Assembly (NCBI RefSeq): GCF_004798705.1
Contig: NZ_CP039290.1
Span: 3,472,001 to 3,536,000 of the forward strand
Length of the DNA stretch: 64,000 bases
Reading direction: 5' to 3'
From: Arthrobacter sp. PAMC25564
GTDB taxonomy: Bacteria > Actinomycetota > Actinomycetes > Actinomycetales > Micrococcaceae
Below, piece by piece: positions 54,042 to 63,511 of this stretch (position 1 is the stretch's first letter; every line of letters starts with the position of its first letter). The position numbers and the translations under genes are program-made. The notes below the pieces were generated by a model, which was not told the DNA's origin, made no database searches, and saw nothing but the letters and a program-made list of their open reading frames with translations.

Positions 54042-54479
54042 TCATCTGGGCGTGGCAGCCAGGGCGCCGTCGAGCCAACTGCGCAGGGCAGCCGCCGGAG
54101 GCGCTCCAGCCTGGCGGGCCACGACCTTGCCGTCCCGGATCACCAGCAGGGTGGGGATGGCCTGGATATCGAAGCGCCGTGACAGGGCCGGCGAGGTGTC
54201 GACGTCGACCTTGACGAGCTTGACCCTGCCTGCACGCTCCCGGGCCAGTTTGTCCAGCACCGGACTGACCATGCGGCAGGGTCCGCACCAGGCAGCCCAG
54301 AAGTCGACCAGTGCCGGAACCGCGGACTGCTCCGCCACCAGGCCGAAGTCTCCGTCGCCGGCGGCCACGATCCACGGCAGGTCCTGGCGGCAGTTTCCGC
54401 AGCGCGGATGGCCGGCCGCCGCGGCCGGAATCCGGTTCGTCTTCCCGCAATGGGGGCATTTGATCAGGCTGAAGTCCAC
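54042..54479 (-). CDS. thioredoxin with N-terminal zinc ribbon (Trx2/TrxC type)
   Basis: A 145-residue protein. Cys8, Cys11, Cys27 and Cys30 form a zinc ribbon (KCPHCGKT, RCGNC) as in thioredoxin 2. The thioredoxin fold follows, with the active site WCGPC at 64-68, the cis-Pro in IQAIPTLLV and DVDTSP before it. Trx2 proteins act in oxidative-stress repair. The start is GTG 54479 without a good ribosome-binding site. Confidence 0.9.
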   Translation of the reverse strand: MDFSLIKCPHCGKTNRIPAAAAGHPRCGNCRQDLPWIVAAGDGDFGLVAEQSAVPALVDFWAAWCGPCRMVSPVLDKLARERAGRVKLVKVDVDTSPALSRRFDIQAIPTLLVIRDGKVVARQAGAPPAAALRSWLDGALAATPR

Positions 54480-54604
54480 GGCCCGCCGGTGCCTTCGCGC
54501 CTACCCACAGTCATGGTTACATGGGACTCCCGCGCCGGGACCCGGGCCTAGGGTCAAAGGTCCTGCAGGCGGCCCCGCCCCCGGCCGGCGGTTCCGGACA
54601 GGGG

Positions 54605-55090
54605 TCAGTAGGCCGTGCGGTCCGGGTTGCCGCGCCACGCCTGGAAGGGCAGGTCCGACGCCGGAAGGTCCGTCTGGCTTGCCGGCATCAACTCCGGACG
54701 GGTCCCGTCGAAGTACTCATGGAACAAGGCGTCGTCGAAGCCGGTGGCGGCAGCGTTGTGCCGGTCCGCGGCGAAATACACCCGGTCCACGCGGGCCCAC
54801 AAGGCCGCGGCCAGGCAGAGCGGGCACGGCTCACAGCTGGCATAGAGCACGGCCCCGCTGAGATCGAAGTTGCCGGATCCGGCAGCCGCCTTCCGGATGG
54901 CGACAACCTCGGCGTGGGCCGTGGGGTCGTTGTCCAGGGTCACCCGGTTGACGCCGTCGTAGCTCCGGCCGTCCGCCGTGACAACAAGGGCGCCGAACGG
55001 GCCCCCGCCGTCGGACACATTCCGGACGGCGATCCGGATGGCCTGGCCCAGGCAGTCCTGGATCTCGGCAGGGGTCGGCGTCGGTGGCAT
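54605..55090 (-). CDS. nucleoside/guanine deaminase of the CDA superfamily
   Basis: A 161-residue zinc deaminase. The motif HAE is His59-Ala-Glu61 in DPTAHAEVVAIR, and PCPLC (Cys89, Cys92) completes the zinc site. PFGALVV and the tail DDALFHEYFDG with MPASQTDLPASD match GuaD-like guanine deaminases more than TadA, which needs other tRNA-binding residues. ATG 55090 has TATGAT six bases upstream. It stands just past the rbfA terminator. Confidence 0.87.
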   Translation of the reverse strand: MPPTPTPAEIQDCLGQAIRIAVRNVSDGGGPFGALVVTADGRSYDGVNRVTLDNDPTAHAEVVAIRKAAAGSGNFDLSGAVLYASCEPCPLCLAAALWARVDRVYFAADRHNAAATGFDDALFHEYFDGTRPELMPASQTDLPASDLPFQAWRGNPDRTAY

Positions 55091-55096
55091 GGTCCG

Positions 55097-55102
55097 ATCA
55101 TA
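55097..55102 (-). promoter_or_regulatory. leaderless -10 element of the deaminase gene
   Basis: TATGAT ends six bases before ATG 55090. Confidence 0.55.
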
Positions 55103-55115
55103 GCCAGTCGCAACA

Positions 55116-55151
55116 GAAACGGCCGGACCCGTTCGCGGGTCCGGCCGTTTC
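55116..55151 (-). terminator. strong terminator after rbfA
   Basis: A perfect 16-bp stem (GAAACGGCCGGACCCG and its complement) closes a four-base loop, TTCG on the plus strand. It lies 17 bases beyond the rbfA stop. Confidence 0.85.
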
Positions 55152-55167
55152 GTGGCGTTACTGGGCG

Positions 55168-55680
55168 TTACTCCTTGTTGCTGTCCTCGTCGAGTCCGTC
55201 ATCGTCGATGAGGTCCAGGTCCTCTTCGTCGAAGTCGTCCTCGTCAAGCTCCACGTCCTCGGGAGTGTCGCTCTTGTAGGGATCGGCGTCGCCCGCGTGC
55301 TTGGCACCCGCGGCGAGGGCTGCCACCTCGGCGTCGCGCTTCTTCGCTGCCCGGAGCAGTTCCTCAAGGTTGGAGGCGTTGACCGGAATCTGGTCCGCCA
55401 CGAACTCAAGGGTCGGAGTCAGCCGCACGGTGATGTTGCGGCCGACTTCCTGCCGGAGCACGCCCCTGGCCTTCTCCAGCCCCTTGGCGGCCTCGGCCTG
55501 GACCAGCTGGTCGCCGAAAACGGTGTAGTAGACCGTGGCGTGCTGCAAGTCATTGGTCACGCGGGCATCCGTAACAGTAATGCCCTCAAGCCGGGGATCC
55601 TTGACCTTCCGGCCCAAGGCCTCGGCAACAACAACCTTAATCCGCTGCGCCAACTTGGCAGCCCGTGCGGGATCAGCCAT
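55168..55680 (-). CDS. rbfA: ribosome-binding factor A
   Basis: A 170-residue RbfA, a 30S maturation and cold-shock factor with a KH-like fold. MADPARAAKLAQRIKVVVAE starts the domain, with KDPRLEGITVTDARVTNDLQ and HATVYYTVFG after it. The last 50 residues are a very acidic tail (DEDDFDEEDLDLIDDDG). ATG 55680 is chosen because TAGGAG lies six bases upstream. The gene follows infB as usual, but 322 bp of structured DNA separates the two. Confidence 0.95.
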   Translation of the reverse strand: MADPARAAKLAQRIKVVVAEALGRKVKDPRLEGITVTDARVTNDLQHATVYYTVFGDQLVQAEAAKGLEKARGVLRQEVGRNITVRLTPTLEFVADQIPVNASNLEELLRAAKKRDAEVAALAAGAKHAGDADPYKSDTPEDVELDEDDFDEEDLDLIDDDGLDEDSNKE

Positions 55681-56002
55681 TTCCACTCCTAAAAATTTGG
55701 ATGTACGACGGCGCGTTAACGGCTGGCGTACACACGTTGGGTTTGTTGCCACGCGCCTAAGGCGAGTCTACGTCGGACTCCCGTTGGATTTTTTCCGGCG
55801 GCCTGGCAGTGGCATCCAAGGCGGCAGCCGAGGCCCCGATGCGAGCTTGCGAGCATTGGGAAGGCTGACGCCGCGGCCGGAGCTGGGCGGCCGACGTCGT
55901 CAGACGTTGGCCGCCCAGCGCAGGGGCGGGGCCGCCGGAAAAAATCCAACGGCCCCGCACCTGCACTGCATTTCAAGCGACTACTTAGTCACGCAACGAA
56001 CC
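55681..56002. other. structured gene-free interval between infB and rbfA
   Basis: 322 bp with no credible gene. It holds a 172-bp element bounded by 23-bp perfect inverted repeats at 55781-55803 and 55930-55952, and an interior hairpin at 55881-55919. The arms each carry a six-base A/T run flanked by GC. Confidence 0.75.
55781..55952. repeat. 172-bp inverted-repeat element
   Basis: Two perfect 23-bp arms, beginning CCGTTGGATTTTTTCCGG on the left and present as its exact complement at 55930-55952, enclose 126 bp. Inside is GCTGGGCGGCC/GGCCGCCCAGC with an ACGT/ACGT extension. No transposase is present; it could be a MITE-like or REP-like element, or an RNA structure. Confidence 0.75.
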
Positions 56003-58933
56003 TTAGACGCGCGGCTTTTCGCGCATCTCGAAGGTCTCGATGATGTCACCTTCGGTGATGTCGTTGAACGAGCCAAGACCGATACCACACTCGAAGTCCG
56101 TGCGGACCTCGGTGGCGTCGTCCTTGAAGCGCTTGAGCGTCTCAACGGTGAGGTTGTCACCGATGATCTTGCCGTCGCGGCTGATACGGGCCTTCGCGTT
56201 GCGCCGGATAACACCCGAGCGGACGATCGAGCCTGCAATGTTGCCGAACTTGGAGGAACGGAACACTTCGCGGACCTCGGCGGTGCCAAGCTGGACCTCT
56301 TCGTACTCCGGCTTGAGCATGCCCTTGAGGGCCATCTCAATGTCATCGATTGCTGCGTAGATGACGGAGTAGAAGCGCATGTCCACGCCTTCGCGGTCTG
56401 CCAGGTCGGCAACCCGCTCGGCGGGCTTGACGTTGAAGCCGATGATGACGGCGCTGTCGACCGTTGCCAGGTTGACGTCGTTCTGCGTGATCGCACCGAC
56501 ACCGCGGTGGATGATGCGGAGCTGGACACCCTCGCCGACATCGATCTTGAGCAGCGCGTCCTCGAGGGCTTCCACGGCACCGGACACGTCACCCTTGAGG
56601 ATGAGGTTGAGGGTGTCGATCTTGCCTTCGGCGACGGCCTGGTCGAAGTCTTCCAGGCTGATGCGCTTGCGGCGCTTGGCCAGGGCGGCGTTGCGGTCTG
56701 CGGTTTCACGCTTCTCGGCGATCTGGCGGGCGGTGCGCTCGTCAGCGGTCACGAAGAAGGTGTCACCGGCACGCGGGACGTTGGACAGACCCAGCACCTG
56801 GACGGGGCGGGACGGGCCGGCCTCGGTCAGGGCGCTGCCGTCGTCGTCGAACATCGCACGGACGCGGCCGTGGGCCGTGCCTGCCACGATGGTGTCGCCG
56901 ACGTGCAGCGTGCCGGACTGGACCAGGACGGTAGCAACAGCACCGCGGCCCTTGTCCAGGTTGGCTTCGATCGCGATACCGCGGGCGTCCTTGTCCGGGT
57001 TGGCGCGCATGTCCAATGCAGCGTCTGCGGTCAGTAGGACGGCCTCGAGCAGTTCGTCGATGTTCAGGTTCTGGCGGGCAGAGACCTCCACGAACATGGT
57101 GTCGCCACCGTACTCTTCCGGAACCAGTCCGTACTCGGTCAGCTGGCCGCGGACCTTTTCCGGGTTGGCGCCTTCCTTGTCGATCTTGTTCACGGCCACA
57201 ACGATCGGCACATTGGCTGCCTGTGCGTGGTTGAGGGCTTCAATGGTCTGGGGCATCACGCCGTCGTCCGCTGCGACCACCAGGATGGCGATGTCGGTGA
57301 CCTTCGCACCACGGGCACGCATGGCGGTGAACGCTTCGTGGCCCGGAGTATCGATGAAGGTGATCTTGCGATCGATGCCTTCATGCGGATGCGTGACCTG
57401 GTAAGCACCGATGTGCTGCGTGATGCCACCGTGCTCGCCCGCCATAACGTCGGACTTGCGGATGGCATCGAGCAGGCGGGTCTTACCATGGTCAACGTGA
57501 CCCATGACGGTGACTACCGGAGGACGCGGCTCAAGGTCTTCGTCGCCTTCTGCCTCCAGCTCGGCGTCGAAGTCGATGTCGAAGCCGGAGAGCAGCTCGC
57601 GCTCCTCGTCCTCCGGCGATACGACCTGCAGCTTGTAGCCAAGCTCCTCGCCCAACAGGGCGAAGGTCTCTTCATCCAGCGACTGCGTGGCCGTGGCCAT
57701 TTCGCCGAGGTGGAAGAGGACTGTCACCAGTGCGGCGGGGTTCGCCTCGATCTTGTCGGCAAAGTCCGTGATGGACGAGCCACGGCGAAGCCGGACTACG
57801 GTGTTGCCGTCGCCGCGGGGCACACTTACGCCACCCAGCGACGGAGCACTCATCTGCTCGAGTTCCTGGCGCTTGGCACGCTTCGACTTGCGCTGCTTGC
57901 CACGGCCTGCGCCGCCCTTACCGAAGGCACCCTGGGTGCCGCCGCGACCGCGTCCACCCTTGCCGAAGCCACCGCCGGCCGGAGCGCCGCCACCGGCACC
58001 GGGTGCGCCGGTACCTGGAGCGCCACCCGGACGGGCCGGGCCGCGGCCGGCGCCACCGGGACGGCCTGCACCAGCGGGTGCGGGACGTTCGGTGCGGTTG
58101 GGCATCATGCCGGGAGTCGGACGGTTTCCGCCGGCACCGGGACGTGCGCCGGGAGCACCGGCCGGACGCGGAGCGCCCGGACGTGCGCCGCCGGTGCCAC
58201 CGGGACGGGGAGCACCGGGACGCGGGCCACCGGCACCTGCAGCGGGGCGCGGGCCACCGGGGCGTTCACCCTCGGTACGGCTTCCGCCCGGACGCGGCAT
58301 GCCCTGGGAAGGAGCGAACGGGTTGTTACCCGGACGTGACGGACGTTCGTTGTCGCCGCCGCGGCCCCGGGGCATGCCCTGGGACGTGGCGAAGGGGTTA
58401 TTACCGGGACGCGGACCGCCCGGACGGGGTGCCGAGCCGCCCTGGCGTGCCGGAGCAGCCGGGGCTTCAGCCTTCGGAGCCGGCCGTGCGCCGGGCTTGA
58501 TGCCCGTCGACGGAGCAGCCGGAGCCGTGGCAGCGGGTGCGGCCGGAGCAGCGGGTGCTGTTGCGGGGGCGGGTGCCGGTGCGGCGGCGGCCGGAGCCGG
58601 TGCTGCTGCGGGGGCGGGAGCCGGTGCTGCTGCGGGGGCGGGAGCCGGTGCTGCTGCGGGGGCTGCCGCAGCCTTGGGCGCAGCGGGGCCGGGCGCAGGC
58701 GCCGGACGCGTCACCGAGGGGCTGGCGGATGCCTGGGGGGCCGCCGTGGGAGCTTCTGACTTCGAAGCTGCTGCTGCGGCGGGGAATGCGTTGCGGAGTT
58801 TCCTCACAACGGGCGCCTCAATGGTTGAAGAGGCGGAGCGAACGAATTCGCCCAGTTCCTGCAGTTTGGTTACTGCATCTTTGGAAGTAATACCGAGCTC
58901 TTTAGCGAGCTCATGTACGCGGACCTTGGCCAC
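56003..58933 (-). CDS. infB: translation initiation factor IF-2
   Basis: A 976-residue IF-2. IF2-N ([20 protein letters not shown]) is followed by a long Ala/Pro/Gly-rich linker (about residues 50-360) and a basic segment. The G domain has G1 [13 protein letters not shown]3 DTPGHEAF and G4 NKIDKEG; domains II-IV end in [23 protein letters not shown] lies five bases before the GTG start. The linker is longer than in E. coli and contains near-identical DNA repeats. It belongs to the nusA-ylxR-infB-rbfA group. Confidence 0.97.
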   Translation of the reverse strand: MAKVRVHELAKELGITSKDAVTKLQELGEFVRSASSTIEAPVVRKLRNAFPAAAAASKSEAPTAAPQASASPSVTRPAPAPGPAAPKAAAAPAAAPAPAPAAAPAPAPAAAPAPAAAAPAPAPATAPAAPAAPAATAPAAPSTGIKPGARPAPKAEAPAAPARQGGSAPRPGGPRPGNNPFATSQGMPRGRGGDNERPSRPGNNPFAPSQGMPRPGGSRTEGERPGGPRPAAGAGGPRPGAPRPGGTGGARPGAPRPAGAPGARPGAGGNRPTPGMMPNRTERPAPAGAGRPGGAGRGPARPGGAPGTGAPGAGGGAPAGGGFGKGGRGRGGTQGAFGKGGAGRGKQRKSKRAKRQELEQMSAPSLGGVSVPRGDGNTVVRLRRGSSITDFADKIEANPAALVTVLFHLGEMATATQSLDEETFALLGEELGYKLQVVSPEDEERELLSGFDIDFDAELEAEGDEDLEPRPPVVTVMGHVDHGKTRLLDAIRKSDVMAGEHGGITQHIGAYQVTHPHEGIDRKITFIDTPGHEAFTAMRARGAKVTDIAILVVAADDGVMPQTIEALNHAQAANVPIVVAVNKIDKEGANPEKVRGQLTEYGLVPEEYGGDTMFVEVSARQNLNIDELLEAVLLTADAALDMRANPDKDARGIAIEANLDKGRGAVATVLVQSGTLHVGDTIVAGTAHGRVRAMFDDDGSALTEAGPSRPVQVLGLSNVPRAGDTFFVTADERTARQIAEKRETADRNAALAKRRKRISLEDFDQAVAEGKIDTLNLILKGDVSGAVEALEDALLKIDVGEGVQLRIIHRGVGAITQNDVNLATVDSAVIIGFNVKPAERVADLADREGVDMRFYSVIYAAIDDIEMALKGMLKPEYEEVQLGTAEVREVFRSSKFGNIAGSIVRSGVIRRNAKARISRDGKIIGDNLTVETLKRFKDDATEVRTDFECGIGLGSFNDITEGDIIETFEMREKPRV
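58593..58664. repeat. 24-bp tandem repeat in the infB linker
   Basis: Three consecutive units starting GGAGCCGGTGCTGCTGCGGG encode the Ala/Pro linker repeat. The first two are identical, and the third diverges at its end. Confidence 0.8.
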
Positions 58934-59094
58934 ATTTCTCCTGTCTCGGTCCGCACCGAGCCAGGCACGAACCGTCTACTTCTTAATGCGGACCTCCGCC
59001 GCGGGTGCAGCTGAAAGGTCCATTGCAAAGCGCAACAAAGTTGTCATCGTTGCGCACTCATCGCTGGGAACTCATCGGGTTTCCATCAGTTTTC

Positions 59095-59427
59095 TTACCC
59101 GCTTTCAGGTTGGACGGTTTTCGCTGCGGCCACCGGGGTGTCCACGGCTTTTGTGCCTGCCTTTATCCGGCGTTCGACGTCGGCTGCTCCGGTTGCGCCG
59201 TTGAGGGCGCGTCCGAACGCACGACGTTTGACCGCCAGTGCCAGGCACTTCTCGCTGGGGTGCAGCCATGCACCCCGGCCAGCCATCCGGCGCCGTTCAT
59301 CCACAAGGACGGCGGATGAACCGCTGCCGTCGGCGACGAGCCGGAGTAACTCAGACTGCGAGCCTTTCTGTCGGCATCCGATGCAGGTGCGCTGCGGCTG
59401 ATTCTCGAGGTGTTGCACTTGTGCCAC
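59095..59427 (-). CDS. YlxR/RnpM family RNA-binding protein
   Basis: A 110-residue YlxR family (DUF448) protein. QRTCIGCRQKGSQSELLRLV at the start and GRGAWLHPSEKCLALAVKRR to AFGRAL are the family core; homologues bind RNase P or nucleoid components. GTG 59427 is the upstream-most start, and the Shine-Dalgarno is weak. A tail of about 30 residues follows the domain. It lies between nusA and infB as in most bacteria, but 213 bp after nusA instead of the usual few bases. Confidence 0.9.
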   Translation of the reverse strand: MAQVQHLENQPQRTCIGCRQKGSQSELLRLVADGSGSSAVLVDERRRMAGRGAWLHPSEKCLALAVKRRAFGRALNGATGAADVERRIKAGTKAVDTPVAAAKTVQPESG

Positions 59428-59482
59428 TTACGAGTATCTTCCTGCCAGTCCATATCTGCCGGCCCTGGCTTCCGGATGGGCC

Positions 59483-59505
59483 GGCGAAGGGTTGAACCCT
59501 TCGCC
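59483..59505 (-). terminator. hairpin in the nusA-ylxR gap
   Basis: GGCGAAGGG and CCCTTCGCC pair perfectly around TTGAA. It lies about 55 bases before the ylxR start, so it may act as an attenuator. Confidence 0.4.
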
Positions 59506-59640
59506 AAGCTGAAACCCGGACGCGCTCAGGGCACGCGGATACCGGCCGTTAGGCCCGGTCATCTCTATTCTAGCCCCTCCGGCGCCCGGGTCCCGAACTT
59601 GCGGGGACGCGGGCCCGGACGGGCTGGCCATAACTGCTAC

Positions 59641-60621
59641 CTATTTGTCGCGGCTTACCGCGGCGTCGGAGACGATGTCGATCCGCCAGCCCGTGAGCTT
59701 GGCGGCGAGCCGTGCGTTCTGGCCTTCCTTGCCGATCGCAAGCGAGAGCTGGTAGTCGGGGACGACTACGCGGGCCGAACGGGTTGCCTCGTCCGTGATG
59801 GTGACCGAATTCACGCGCGACGGCGAGAGGGCGCTGGCGATGAAGTCCGCGGGATCCTCGCTGTAGTCGACGATGTCGATCTTCTCGTCGTTCAGTTCGG
59901 TCATGACGGCACGGACACGTGAGCCCATTTCGCCGATGCAGGCGCCCTTGGCGTTGACGCCGGGGACGTTCGCCTTGACCGCGATCTTGGTGCGGTGCCC
60001 GGCTTCGCGGGCCAGGGCCATGATCTCCACGGAACGGTCGGCGATCTCGGGAACTTCCAGTTCGAAGAGCTTTCGGACCAGTCCGGGGTGCGAGCGGGAC
60101 AGCGTGATCGAGGGACCCTTGGTGCCGCGGTGGACATCGATGACGAAGGCGCGGAGCCGGTTGCCGTGGATGTACTTCTCCCCCGGCACCTGCTCGGGCG
60201 GCGGCAGCAGTGCCTCCACAGTGCCCAGATTGACCTGGATCATATGCGGGTTGTTGCCCTGCTGGATGGTTCCGGCGACAAGTTCACCTTCACGGCCCTT
60301 GAACTGGCCCAGCACGTTGTCATCCTCGGCGTCGCGCAGGCGCTGCAGGATGATCTGCCGCGCGGTGCTGGCGGCGATGCGGCCGAAGCCCGCGGGAGTG
60401 TCCTCGAATTCACCGATGGGGGCGCCATCGTCGTCAATCTCCGTGGCCCAGATCGTCACGTGTCCGCTCTTGCGGTCCAGTTCAGCGCGGGCCTTTTCAA
60501 AAGCACCCGGCGTCTTGTGGTACGCCACCAGCAGTGCCTGCTCGATGGTCGGAATCAGGAGATCCAGCGGGATTTCACGCTCACGCTCCAGGAGTCTCAG
60601 TGCGCTCATGTCAATATCCAT
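59641..60621 (-). CDS. nusA: transcription termination/antitermination protein NusA
   Basis: A 326-residue NusA. The N-terminal RNA-polymerase-binding domain ([20 protein letters not shown]) is followed by S1 and two KH domains ([40 protein letters not shown]). It lacks the C-terminal acidic repeats of E. coli NusA, as in other Gram-positives. GAGGAGG stands before ATG 60621, which abuts the rimP stop, and an internal ATG three codons on is an alternative. Confidence 0.96.
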   Translation of the reverse strand: MDIDMSALRLLEREREIPLDLLIPTIEQALLVAYHKTPGAFEKARAELDRKSGHVTIWATEIDDDGAPIGEFEDTPAGFGRIAASTARQIILQRLRDAEDDNVLGQFKGREGELVAGTIQQGNNPHMIQVNLGTVEALLPPPEQVPGEKYIHGNRLRAFVIDVHRGTKGPSITLSRSHPGLVRKLFELEVPEIADRSVEIMALAREAGHRTKIAVKANVPGVNAKGACIGEMGSRVRAVMTELNDEKIDIVDYSEDPADFIASALSPSRVNSVTITDEATRSARVVVPDYQLSLAIGKEGQNARLAAKLTGWRIDIVSDAAVSRDK

Positions 60622-61238
60622 TAGGCCTCCTCAGAAGGTCCGTTGTGTTCGTTCTCCAGACCGGCCTCGTCGAGGTGGCTGAACTCTATCTCGACTTTTC
60701 CGCTGCGGATCCTGTCGAAAGGAAGCTTGACAGGGTCGCCCTGCTTGGGTTTCATCCCCTTCTTCACGGCGATCTCCGGGACCAGGGTGACGCCCTCGTC
60801 ATCCACGGATGCGATCCTGCCGGTGACGTTGTCCCCCTGGATGACCTTGACCGTGACCATCCGGCCGCGGGCACGGTGCCAGTGCCGCTCTTCGGTGAGG
60901 GGGCGTCCGACGCCGGGCGAGGAAACCTCGAGCTCGTAGGGACGTGCGTCCGTGGTGGGATCGTTGTCCAGGATGTCGGAGAGGGTCTTGGAGATCTCCG
61001 CGATCACATCGAGGCTGACCCCTCCGGCCTCTTCCTGCGGCAGGTCCACCACTACGTGGACGACGCGGTTGGCGCCGGCGATGTGGATGGAAACGTCCTC
61101 CAGGTACAGCCGGTTTGCCTGGACTGTAGGCGTCAGGAGGGCGTACAGACGTTCGGCCTCCAGGTTGTGAGCGGGTGCGGCTTCAGCCTTACCCGTCCCG
61201 GTCCGGTCTGTTGAAGTCGTGGCTTCTGCGTTGGTCAT
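60621..61238 (-). CDS. rimP: ribosome maturation factor RimP
   Basis: A 205-residue RimP, needed for 30S maturation. [20 protein letters not shown] and the signature [20 protein letters not shown] are present, followed by the SH3-like C-terminal domain ([20 protein letters not shown]). The first ~25 residues are a Thr/Ala-rich tail. GGGAGG lies ten bases before ATG 61238. Its stop shares a base with the nusA start, so the two are coupled. Confidence 0.95.
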   Translation of the reverse strand: MTNAEATTSTDRTGTGKAEAAPAHNLEAERLYALLTPTVQANRLYLEDVSIHIAGANRVVHVVVDLPQEEAGGVSLDVIAEISKTLSDILDNDPTTDARPYELEVSSPGVGRPLTEERHWHRARGRMVTVKVIQGDNVTGRIASVDDEGVTLVPEIAVKKGMKPKQGDPVKLPFDRIRSGKVEIEFSHLDEAGLENEHNGPSEEA

Positions 61239-61325
61239 GATGCCGGCCGCCTCCCGCTAGATGATGTTGTGTGTACTAGCCTAGCGATTTTCCAGGCGCC
61301 GTGGTGCACGGAGTTCCGCCCCGGC

Positions 61326-62501
61326 ATGACAACATGGTCTGTTGTGAAAGATGACACCAGGGAAAAGCGGGGGCAGGACTCCCCTCTCCGCCTTTTTCCC
61401 CGGTTCCTCCCCCGCATGGCCCTCCTGGCCGCTCTCGCCCTGGTGGTCGTCACCCTGGGGGCGGCGTTGACGCCCGTACGCCCCCGGGAACCCGCGGAAC
61501 CGCCTTTTTCCGAACAGGTCCGGGTATCCGCGTTGGCGGAAACGCTGCGGCTCAAGGCGGCAGGCGAGCAGCTCGCGCAGGCTGCGCCGGGCAACGGATC
61601 CGGCACGGGGCAGCCGGACTTTTCCCGGACTGTGACCTTGCTGACAACCCAGTCACGGGCGCTCCTGGCACCGGGCGATGTCCCCCATGATGCGTCCACT
61701 CCGTTTCCCTCTGCCACTCCGTCCGCTGCCTCTTCCCCGGCTCCCTTGCCCGCTTCGGCGGCCGGCCTGGCTGCCGACCTCGCGGGCAGCGGCCGCCGGC
61801 GCCTGGCCGATGCGGCAGCGGCCGATGGCGGCATGGCGCGCCTGCTCGCAGCAGTCGGGACGGCGCAGCTGCTGCAGGCATCCGCCCTCGCGGCCGCCGC
61901 GGGCGCCCCGGCGCCCGCGCAGGCCGACCCCGTGCAAGCCGACCCCGTGCAAGCCGACCCCGCTTCCCCGCTTTCCGGAGCATGCCCGTCTCCGGAGGCA
62001 GCGGCGTCGTCCTCCTCTGCCGGGCATGACGCCCCCACCGGAGACGCCACCCTGGACGGGGCACTGGCCGCGACGGTACGGACCGAAATGGAGACCGTGT
62101 ACGGCTACCAGGTGGCCCTGACTCGGCTCGGCGGGGAGGCGGCGAAGCCGGCGGCCGAACAGCTGGCCCGCCATGAGGAGCTGGTCAGCGCCGCGGAATC
62201 CCTGAGCCGGATGCACTGCGCCCCGGTCCCGCCGCGCGAGGCTGGCTACAGCCTGGGGCAGTCGTTCCTGGCAGCGCCCGCTACCGGCCTGGCCGGGCTG
62301 GAAACCGCCACACTGCCGGTCTACGCCGACCTCGTGGCCCTGAGCGATGGCGAAACCCGCCGATGGGCCATCTCCGGCCTGCTGGACGCAGCCCGGCGGG
62401 CCGTGCTCTGGGGCGCGGATCCCGGCCCGGTGCCCGGACTGACGGCAGACCCGGCGGCATTTCCCACGTTGCCTGCCGGAAGCGCGGCCCCACTGCGCTG
62501 A
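61326..62501 (+). CDS. DUF4439 (ferritin-like) membrane-anchored protein
   Basis: A protein of about 391 residues. One N-terminal membrane helix (FLPRMALLAALALVVVTLGA) is followed by an Ala/Pro-rich extracytoplasmic region with a three-fold QADPV repeat. The C-terminal domain is DATLDGALAATVRTEMETVY followed by GYQVALTRLGG, then LARHEELVSAAESLS; this has the DUF4439/ferritin-like look. The metal ligands cannot be confirmed. The start is uncertain: ATG 61326 and GTG 61341 are both possible and neither has a good ribosome-binding site. It is divergent from rimP. Confidence 0.72.
   Translation: MTTWSVVKDDTREKRGQDSPLRLFPRFLPRMALLAALALVVVTLGAALTPVRPREPAEPPFSEQVRVSALAETLRLKAAGEQLAQAAPGNGSGTGQPDFSRTVTLLTTQSRALLAPGDVPHDASTPFPSATPSAASSPAPLPASAAGLAADLAGSGRRRLADAAAADGGMARLLAAVGTAQLLQASALAAAAGAPAPAQADPVQADPVQADPASPLSGACPSPEAAASSSSAGHDAPTGDATLDGALAATVRTEMETVYGYQVALTRLGGEAAKPAAEQLARHEELVSAAESLSRMHCAPVPPREAGYSLGQSFLAAPATGLAGLETATLPVYADLVALSDGETRRWAISGLLDAARRAVLWGADPGPVPGLTADPAAFPTLPAGSAAPLR
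61920..61964. repeat. 15-bp tandem repeat coding QADPV
   Basis: Three units (CAGGCCGACCCCGTG, CAAGCCGACCCCGTG and CAAGCCGACCCCGCT) encode repeated Gln-Ala-Asp-Pro-Val in the extracytoplasmic linker of the DUF4439 protein. Confidence 0.85.
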
Positions 62502-62635
62502 CCACGATGCGGGCGGACCGGGGCCGCTTTGAGGCCCGCATCCGGTGAATCCCTGCGAAAGTCCGGCGAGTCCGGCTCAAAGTGCCCCCGCAGGGACGCC
62601 TTGGGACACCCGCGAGCCTGCGGCCCCGGGCAAGC

Positions 62636-62654
62636 CTTGGCTTACCTTGCTTAG
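62636..62654. promoter_or_regulatory. DtxR/IdeR-like motif at the VIT transporter promoter
   Basis: CTTGGCTTACCTTGCTTAG matches about ten of nineteen positions of the DtxR-type iron box and overlaps the -35 and spacer of the promoter. The match is weak. Confidence 0.25.
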
Positions 62655-62665
62655 GGACGTAATAC
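62637..62665 (+). promoter_or_regulatory. promoter of the VIT family transporter gene
   Basis: TTGGCT at 62637-62642, a 17-bp spacer and TAATAC at 62660-62665 give a sigma-70-like promoter about 35 bp before ATG 62701. Confidence 0.5.
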
Positions 62666-62700
62666 TGGCCCGGATAAGGCGTCGGTGCTTTGCTGGAGTC

Positions 62701-63432
62701 ATGGAAACCCCAGGCGCCGCGACCCTTCATGAGAACGAACCCCACAAGAACGACATTGCCCAGCGACTCAACTGGCTCCGGGCGGGCGTGCTGGGCGCGA
62801 ACGACGGGATTGTGTCCGTGGCCGCCATCGTGGTGGGCGTTGCGGGTGTCACCACAGACTCGGGTCCCATCCTGATCGCCGGCGCCGCCGGCGTCGTGGG
62901 CGGTGCCATCTCCATGGCACTGGGCGAATACGTTTCGGTGAGCAGCCAGAAGGACAGCCAGCACGACCTGATCGAGAAAGAACGCCGGGAACTGCTGGAG
63001 GAGCCGGAAGAGGAGCTGGAAGAGCTTACCGCCATCTACCAGTCCAAGGGGCTCAGCGCCGAGACGGCCCGCACCGTGGCCCTCGAGCTCACCGAGCACG
63101 ATGCCCTGGCTGCCCATCTCTCGGCGGAACTGCACATCGACGAGACAGACATCGTCAGCCCGTGGCACGCCGCCTTCGCCTCGGCCGTCGCGTTCCTGAT
63201 CGGCGCCATCCTGCCGATGCTGGCCATCCTGCTGCCGCCGGAGAACATCCGCGTCCCGCTGACCTTCGTTGCCGTCCTCGTGGCCTTGGCCGCGACCGGG
63301 GCCATCGGCGCGTGGATCGGCGGAGGATCGAAGATGAAGGCGGCGGTCCGGGTGGTGTTGGGCGGCGCTGTAGCGCTCATCGCGACCTTCCTCATCGGCA
63401 GCTGGCTCGGCGCCAGCGGCATCACCGCCTGA
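62701..63432 (+). CDS. VIT1/CCC1 family iron/manganese transporter
   Basis: A 243-residue membrane protein of the VIT1/CCC1 family, which exports or stores ferrous iron or manganese. The start NWLRAGVLGANDGIVSVAAI and GGAISMALGEYVSVSSQKDS are signatures of helices 1 and 2. The cytoplasmic metal-binding stretch LIEKERRELLEEPEEELEEL is rich in Glu. Three further helices finish the protein. ATG 62701 has GGAG at short spacing. It has its own promoter at 62637-62665. Confidence 0.9.
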   Translation: METPGAATLHENEPHKNDIAQRLNWLRAGVLGANDGIVSVAAIVVGVAGVTTDSGPILIAGAAGVVGGAISMALGEYVSVSSQKDSQHDLIEKERRELLEEPEEELEELTAIYQSKGLSAETARTVALELTEHDALAAHLSAELHIDETDIVSPWHAAFASAVAFLIGAILPMLAILLPPENIRVPLTFVAVLVALAATGAIGAWIGGGSKMKAAVRVVLGGAVALIATFLIGSWLGASGITA

Positions 63433-63511
63433 CCTTCCTGCCTGATCCGGCGAGGCCCGGGCCGGCCCGGCGTGCCGGCTGCCGCAGCGACTCGCCGCCG
63501 CGCCGGGCAAC

